Assembly: GCA_012519635.1 (NCBI GenBank)
Contig: JAAYPV010000058.1
Location: forward strand, 1 to 37,131
Length of the DNA stretch: 37,131 bases
Origin: Clostridiales bacterium
Lineage (GTDB): Bacteria > Bacillota > Clostridia > Oscillospirales > Ruminococcaceae
Direction: 5' to 3'
The notes under the pieces are model-generated. The model did no database searches, was not told the origin of the DNA, and saw nothing but the letters and a program-made list of their open reading frames with translations. This document shows positions 33,630-37,131 of the stretch, piece by piece (within the stretch, counting starts at the first letter, position 1; each line of letters begins with the position of its first letter). The translations under genes were made by a program, and so were the position numbers.

Positions 33630-34896
33630 AAGATCTATAAGGCACGATGGTACAATAGTAATTTACTCGCTGATTATTGCTATACTTTTGTGGTTTATTG
33701 TGTCAATAAAAATATATCCTGAAACACCTAAAATGATAAGAGATGTGCCAATTACAATAGATTTAACTGGAACAACAGCAGCTGAAAATAATCTAGAGGT
33801 TGTTTCACATGATGTGGAAAAGGTAAATGTTCAAATTCAGGGAAATAGGTCGCAAGTAGGTAATCTTAAGGCGTCTGACATAAACGCTATGGTAGTTGTT
33901 GAGAATGTTGTAAATCCTGGCGAGTATAAATTGGATATTAATGTAACAAGCAAAGAGGGAATTAATTTTGAGGTAAAGTCAATTTTTCCTGAGAAGGTTT
34001 CCGTTGTTTTTGATGTTTATGAAACTAGAGAATTTGTAGTAGAGGCACAGGCACCGAATGTGACAATTGAGGAAGGACTATATAAAGGTGCATTGACCTG
34101 TACGCCAGAGACTATGAAAATAACAGGTCCAAAATCCCAATTGGATAAGATAGATAAATGTGTTGTGTTAGCAGAGAACAGGTTAACTCTGGATAATTCA
34201 CATACATTAAGAACATCGGAAATTAAGCTATATAATAAAACGGGTGGACCTGTAGATAGAACATTTTTTAATATGGAAACAGTTGAATTTACCGTAGATA
34301 TTCCTGTATATATGAAAAAGGAGTTAAAGCTTAACTATACACTCCAGAATGTACCAAGCTATTTTGACTCAAGTGTACTGAAATTTCAGTTAACTCCTGA
34401 AACTATAACTGTTGCTGCACCAAAGGGTTCATTACTGGACCAAAAGAGTTTAAATATAGGATATATTAATTTAAGGGAAATTGATTTAATAAAATCCTTT
34501 ACATTTGAAATTAAGTTGCCGTCGAACTATCAGAATTTATCGAATACAACAATGGTTACAGCAAAACTGATGAATGAAAATCTAGCTAAGAGAACAATAA
34601 CAGTGAACAGCAGTGAGTTTAAGATCATAAATGCACCAAGCAGTAGCAAGTTTAATATTCTGACAAATTCCTTAACGTTTGATATTATTGGCCCTGAGGA
34701 GGATATTATGAATATTACCGACAGGGATGTCGTGGTTGAAATAGACCTTATGGATGAAAAAATACAGAGTGACTCATTCAGTATGGATGCATCAATAATA
34801 ATTCCGAACTATAAAAAAGTATGGTCGTTAGGTAAACACAGTGTTGCATTAGAGGTAGATAAAAATGCTGTGGTACCGGCAAATGTGCTACCATAA
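33595..34896 (+). CDS. cdaR: YbbR-domain protein CdaR, CdaA regulator
   Basis: CdaR controls CdaA and sits mostly outside the membrane. The 433-residue protein has one membrane anchor (about 20-40, VIYSLIIAILLWFIVSI) and then extracellular YbbR repeats (about 55-135, 140-225, 235-315 and 325-415), recognisable by repeated V-x-V/I beta patterns such as VNVQIQGNRSQV, MKITGPKSQLDKI and ITVAAPKGSLLD. It overlaps cdaA by 35 bp, and AGAGGT lies just before its ATG. In many Firmicutes glmM follows; here GH9 enzyme 2 follows after a terminator instead, so the c-di-AMP/glmM linkage is broken at this end. Confidence 0.93.
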   Translation: MKIFKILRKSFKRSIRHDGTIVIYSLIIAILLWFIVSIKIYPETPKMIRDVPITIDLTGTTAAENNLEVVSHDVEKVNVQIQGNRSQVGNLKASDINAMVVVENVVNPGEYKLDINVTSKEGINFEVKSIFPEKVSVVFDVYETREFVVEAQAPNVTIEEGLYKGALTCTPETMKITGPKSQLDKIDKCVVLAENRLTLDNSHTLRTSEIKLYNKTGGPVDRTFFNMETVEFTVDIPVYMKKELKLNYTLQNVPSYFDSSVLKFQLTPETITVAAPKGSLLDQKSLNIGYINLREIDLIKSFTFEIKLPSNYQNLSNTTMVTAKLMNENLAKRTITVNSSEFKIINAPSSSKFNILTNSLTFDIIGPEEDIMNITDRDVVVEIDLMDEKIQSDSFSMDASIIIPNYKKVWSLGKHSVALEVDKNAVVPANVLP

Positions 34897-34912
34897 TATA
34901 TGCGTAAAAGGC

Positions 34913-34970
34913 AGCTGCAGATAGAAAAATATTACATTTATATGTAGTTTATATCTATCTGTAGCTATTT
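34913..34970 (+). terminator. Hairpin terminator after cdaR
   Basis: AGCTGCAGATAG (34913-34924) pairs with CTATCTGTAGCT (34955-34966) in 12 pairs with one G-U, around a 30-nt loop, and ATTTTATTT follows. It begins 16 nt after the cdaR stop. Beyond it, up to the GH9 start, the DNA is very AT-rich and holds only -10-like TATAAT sequences (35041 and 35121) without good -35 partners. Confidence 0.65.
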
Positions 34971-35170
34971 TATTTAAATGTATTTGTAAAATAATGTAAT
35001 TATATATAATTAATAATTTTAGAAACTTATTGTTATGTAATATAATAAATAATACGCACAATTTACAATTTATTAATATTTAGTTCATAATATGATAATA
35101 ATCATAAAAGGTATTAATAGTATAATACAATTACTATGTGAAATATTATTAAGAAATGGTGGTAAAAATT

Positions 35171-37131
35171 ATGGTGCATGTCAAAAAGAAAACTAAAATT
35201 AAAGCTGCACTGGTTGGAGCAACGATGGCAATTTCAGCAATTGTTTCTCCAATGAAACTGTCTACTAACACTCCAGTAGATGCTGCAGCTAATGCAAATT
35301 TCGCAAAAGCACTTCAGTATTCTCTTTACTTCTATGATTCTAATATGTGTGGTACAGAAGTAGGGGAGAGAAGTGCTCTTGAATGGAGAGATGATTGTCA
35401 TACATATGACGCAAATGTTTCAACTCCATATGGAAAACTAGATTTAAGCGGGGGCTTCCATGATGCGGGGGACCATGTTAAATTTGGTTTGCCTGGAGCT
35501 TATTCAGCAGTAACACTTGGATGGGGCTTTTACGAATTTAAGGAAGCATTTACAGCAACAGGTCAGGCAGCTCACGCACAGGTGATTCTAGACCACTTTG
35601 CTGAATTTTACAGAAAAGCAACAGTGATGGAAGGTGACAGGGTTAAAGCTTTCTGCTATCAGGTAGGAGAAGGTAATTCTGACCACTCATATTGGGGTCC
35701 ACCAGAAAAACAAACAACAGATAGGCCTGCATATTTTGCAACTGCAAGCAATCCAGCTACAGATATTGTAGGTTTGACTGCAGCATCATTGGCAGTTAAC
35801 TATATAAACTTTGGTAACCCTGATGATTTAAAATATGCAAAGGCTCTTTATGATTTTGCAAAAAACAATAATAAGAGTGTTGCTACTGATGGTGTAAGCG
35901 GATTTTACAGTTCTGAGGATTGGAAAGATGACATGGCTTTTGCAGCAGCATGGCTATATAAGGCTACAGGTGAAAGCTCATATAAATCAGATGCTCAAGG
36001 ATTTGTTTCACAAGGTGGTTATGCAAACACAACAACATGGCCATATTGCTGGAACTCTGTTTGGGCAGGTGCAAACGCATTGCTTGGTGATTGGAATGCT
36101 GTAAGAAGTAACTTAAGCAGTGCACAAGGCTCTAACTATGTACATATAGATCAATGGGGTTCTGCAAGATATAACACAGCATTACAGCTAGTAGGACTTA
36201 TTTATGATAAATACAATAACTCCAATACATATTCAAACTGGGCAAAAGGACAGATGGAATATTTGTTAGGTAATAATAATCATAATAAATGCTTTGTTGT
36301 AGGATATAGCTCAAATTCAGTAAAATTTCCACATCACAGAGCATCATCAGGTACTGCTGATGCAAATGATAATAGTCCACAAAAGTATGTATTAGTAGGA
36401 GCATTGGTAGGAGGACCTGAGGATCCAGGCGGTGGTCATAATGACGTAACATCAAACTATATTGGTAATGAGGTTGCTGTTGACTACAATGCTGCATTTG
36501 TTGGCGCATGTGCTGGCTTATATTTAAAATTTGGTGCAGGACAACAGGTTGACTCAAGTATTGTTGGCGTTAAATCATCATATGAGCCTCCAGTGACCAC
36601 AACTACAACAACCACAACCACAACAACTACAACTTCAACTTCAAAAGAGGAAACAACAACACTAACTTCAGAAACAACATCGGGTGAAAGCAGTGGTAAA
36701 AAGCTTATTGTTAATAAACAGATAAACAGAGATGTTGAGGGTTCAAAGACAGTAGAAGTAAAGGTAAAGGATTTAATTGGTCCAAGAGATAAAATTAAAT
36801 CCATAGCAGTAGAAATTGAGGCGTCTGGAAATATTGGCAATTTTGTTGGCGGATATGGATTCTCAGTTACTAATGGATACTCAAAGGAAACATCTAAGAA
36901 CTGGTTCCAGTCAGATAACTTCAACCAGACAATTAATTCAAATTCAGGTACAATTGTATTAGATATTGATCCTGAATTAGCAGATTATATAGCATATGAT
37001 GGTAACTTTGTATTTGGTATGTGGTGGAGTGACCAACAGCTAGTTACAGTTAAGTCAATCACAGCTACTGTAAAGGCTGGTGGGGAAGTAACAACAGTTA
37101 CAACACCTATGGTTACTACTGTAACAACAAC
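35171..37131 (+). CDS. Secreted GH9 endoglucanase, cut by the window end
   Basis: The first 653 codons are open to the last base. A signal peptide (about 1-39; basic start, hydrophobic core, VDAAA) leads to a GH9 catalytic domain (about 40-460) with the nucleophilic-water Asp98 and Asp101 (GGFHDAGDHVKFGLP) and acid Glu434 (IGNEVAVDYNAAF). After it comes a 13-threonine linker within a Thr/Ser/Glu-rich stretch (about 475-508), and then a module of about 125 residues (510-635) with a beta-sandwich pattern (FVGGYGFSV, NWFQSDNFNQTIN, FVFGMWWSDQQLVTVKSI). I read it as a likely carbohydrate-binding module but cannot name its family. A second Thr-rich linker begins at the window edge. GGTGGT lies 7 nt before the ATG. 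It is paralogous to the GH9 gene at 6431 but has no CBM3c in that position. Confidence 0.93.
   Translation, partial: MVHVKKKTKIKAALVGATMAISAIVSPMKLSTNTPVDAAANANFAKALQYSLYFYDSNMCGTEVGERSALEWRDDCHTYDANVSTPYGKLDLSGGFHDAGDHVKFGLPGAYSAVTLGWGFYEFKEAFTATGQAAHAQVILDHFAEFYRKATVMEGDRVKAFCYQVGEGNSDHSYWGPPEKQTTDRPAYFATASNPATDIVGLTAASLAVNYINFGNPDDLKYAKALYDFAKNNNKSVATDGVSGFYSSEDWKDDMAFAAAWLYKATGESSYKSDAQGFVSQGGYANTTTWPYCWNSVWAGANALLGDWNAVRSNLSSAQGSNYVHIDQWGSARYNTALQLVGLIYDKYNNSNTYSNWAKGQMEYLLGNNNHNKCFVVGYSSNSVKFPHHRASSGTADANDNSPQKYVLVGALVGGPEDPGGGHNDVTSNYIGNEVAVDYNAAFVGACAGLYLKFGAGQQVDSSIVGVKSSYEPPVTTTTTTTTTTTTTSTSKEETTTLTSETTSGESSGKKLIVNKQINRDVEGSKTVEVKVKDLIGPRDKIKSIAVEIEASGNIGNFVGGYGFSVTNGYSKETSKNWFQSDNFNQTINSNSGTIVLDIDPELADYIAYDGNFVFGMWWSDQQLVTVKSITATVKAGGEVTTVTTPMVTTVTT

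Noticed and set aside
36593-36631. Triplet repeat of Thr codons as a phase-variation tract
   Set aside because: The 13 Thr codons alternate among ACA, ACC and ACT and would slip by whole codons; it is an ordinary linker of secreted enzymes.
36198-36924. Long open frames on the minus strand within GH9 enzyme 2
   Set aside because: They are antisense to the repeated Thr and hydrophobic codons; their translations are low-complexity (runs of Val, Gln, His), have no ribosome site and match no protein. The plus strand encodes a clear GH9.
1-37131. CRISPR array, prophage or insertion sequence
   Set aside because: No regularly spaced repeats, integrase, transposase or terminal inverted repeats were found; the genes are housekeeping or metabolic throughout.

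Overview
The window is AT-rich DNA (about two-thirds A+T by eye) from a low-GC, Gram-positive anaerobe of the class Clostridia. The evidence is strong GGAGG ribosome sites, a fused IspH-S1 gene, a fused IspD-IspF gene, a cdaA-cdaR pair, a tepA-ylzJ-uppP-ftsK cluster, and an O2-detoxifying rubredoxin/flavodiiron pair. Two secreted family 9 glycoside hydrolases, one with CBM3c and dockerin-like regions and the other with a poly-threonine linker, point to a cellulose degrader resembling Ruminococcus or the cellulolytic Oscillospiraceae. The species cannot be named from the sequence alone. No phage, insertion sequence, CRISPR array, rRNA or tRNA gene was seen.

Layout. 1-6.3 kb holds small metabolic units: a LUD-domain protein; a convergent GNAT/P-loop ATPase pair; a free-standing phosphotransacylase (PduL); a rubredoxin-flavodiiron operon with its own promoter; MTA/SAH nucleosidase; and an unrecognised protein. 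6.4-8.7 kb is GH9 enzyme 1. 8.7-14.0 kb runs on the minus strand: CCA-adding enzyme, a large hybrid histidine kinase/diguanylate cyclase, and a hexapeptide acetyltransferase. htrA (14.2-15.5 kb) is on the plus strand and is followed by a strong terminator. Next come a minus-strand operon of a small membrane protein and an extracellular Cache sensor without an output domain. From 17.2 kb to 34.9 kb almost everything is on the plus strand and tightly packed: tepA-ylzJ-uppP-ftsK, YgiQ-like radical SAM protein, a secreted or membrane-anchored metallo-beta-lactamase with DUF3006, a BaiN/HI0933-like flavoprotein, cmk, GNAT, plsC, ispH-S1, ispDF, DUF3343, a cysteine desulfurase-like protein, cdaA and cdaR. 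GH9 enzyme 2 starts at 35.17 kb and is cut by the window end.

How the genes fit together. The long block is a housekeeping region for the cell envelope and for isoprenoids. IspDF and IspH supply isoprenoid precursors. UppP recycles the undecaprenyl carrier, PlsC makes phospholipid, CdaA/CdaR make c-di-AMP, and FtsK moves DNA at division or sporulation. The two GH9 enzymes flank this block and are paralogous in their catalytic domains but carry different C-terminal modules.

The observations most worth a second look are these. (i) In both fused isoprenoid genes, ispH-S1 and ispDF, an in-frame ATG with a good Shine-Dalgarno sequence sits exactly at the domain junction, so each fusion could also make the second protein alone. 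(ii) Two receiver domains of the hybrid kinase have serine where the phosphorylated aspartate should be. (iii) The rubredoxin has a CxC instead of a CxxC first metal knuckle. (iv) GH9 enzyme 1 ends in a dockerin with only one recognisable calcium loop. (v) The tepA leader can fold into nested helices that reach the start region. No wholly new multi-gene system is evident.
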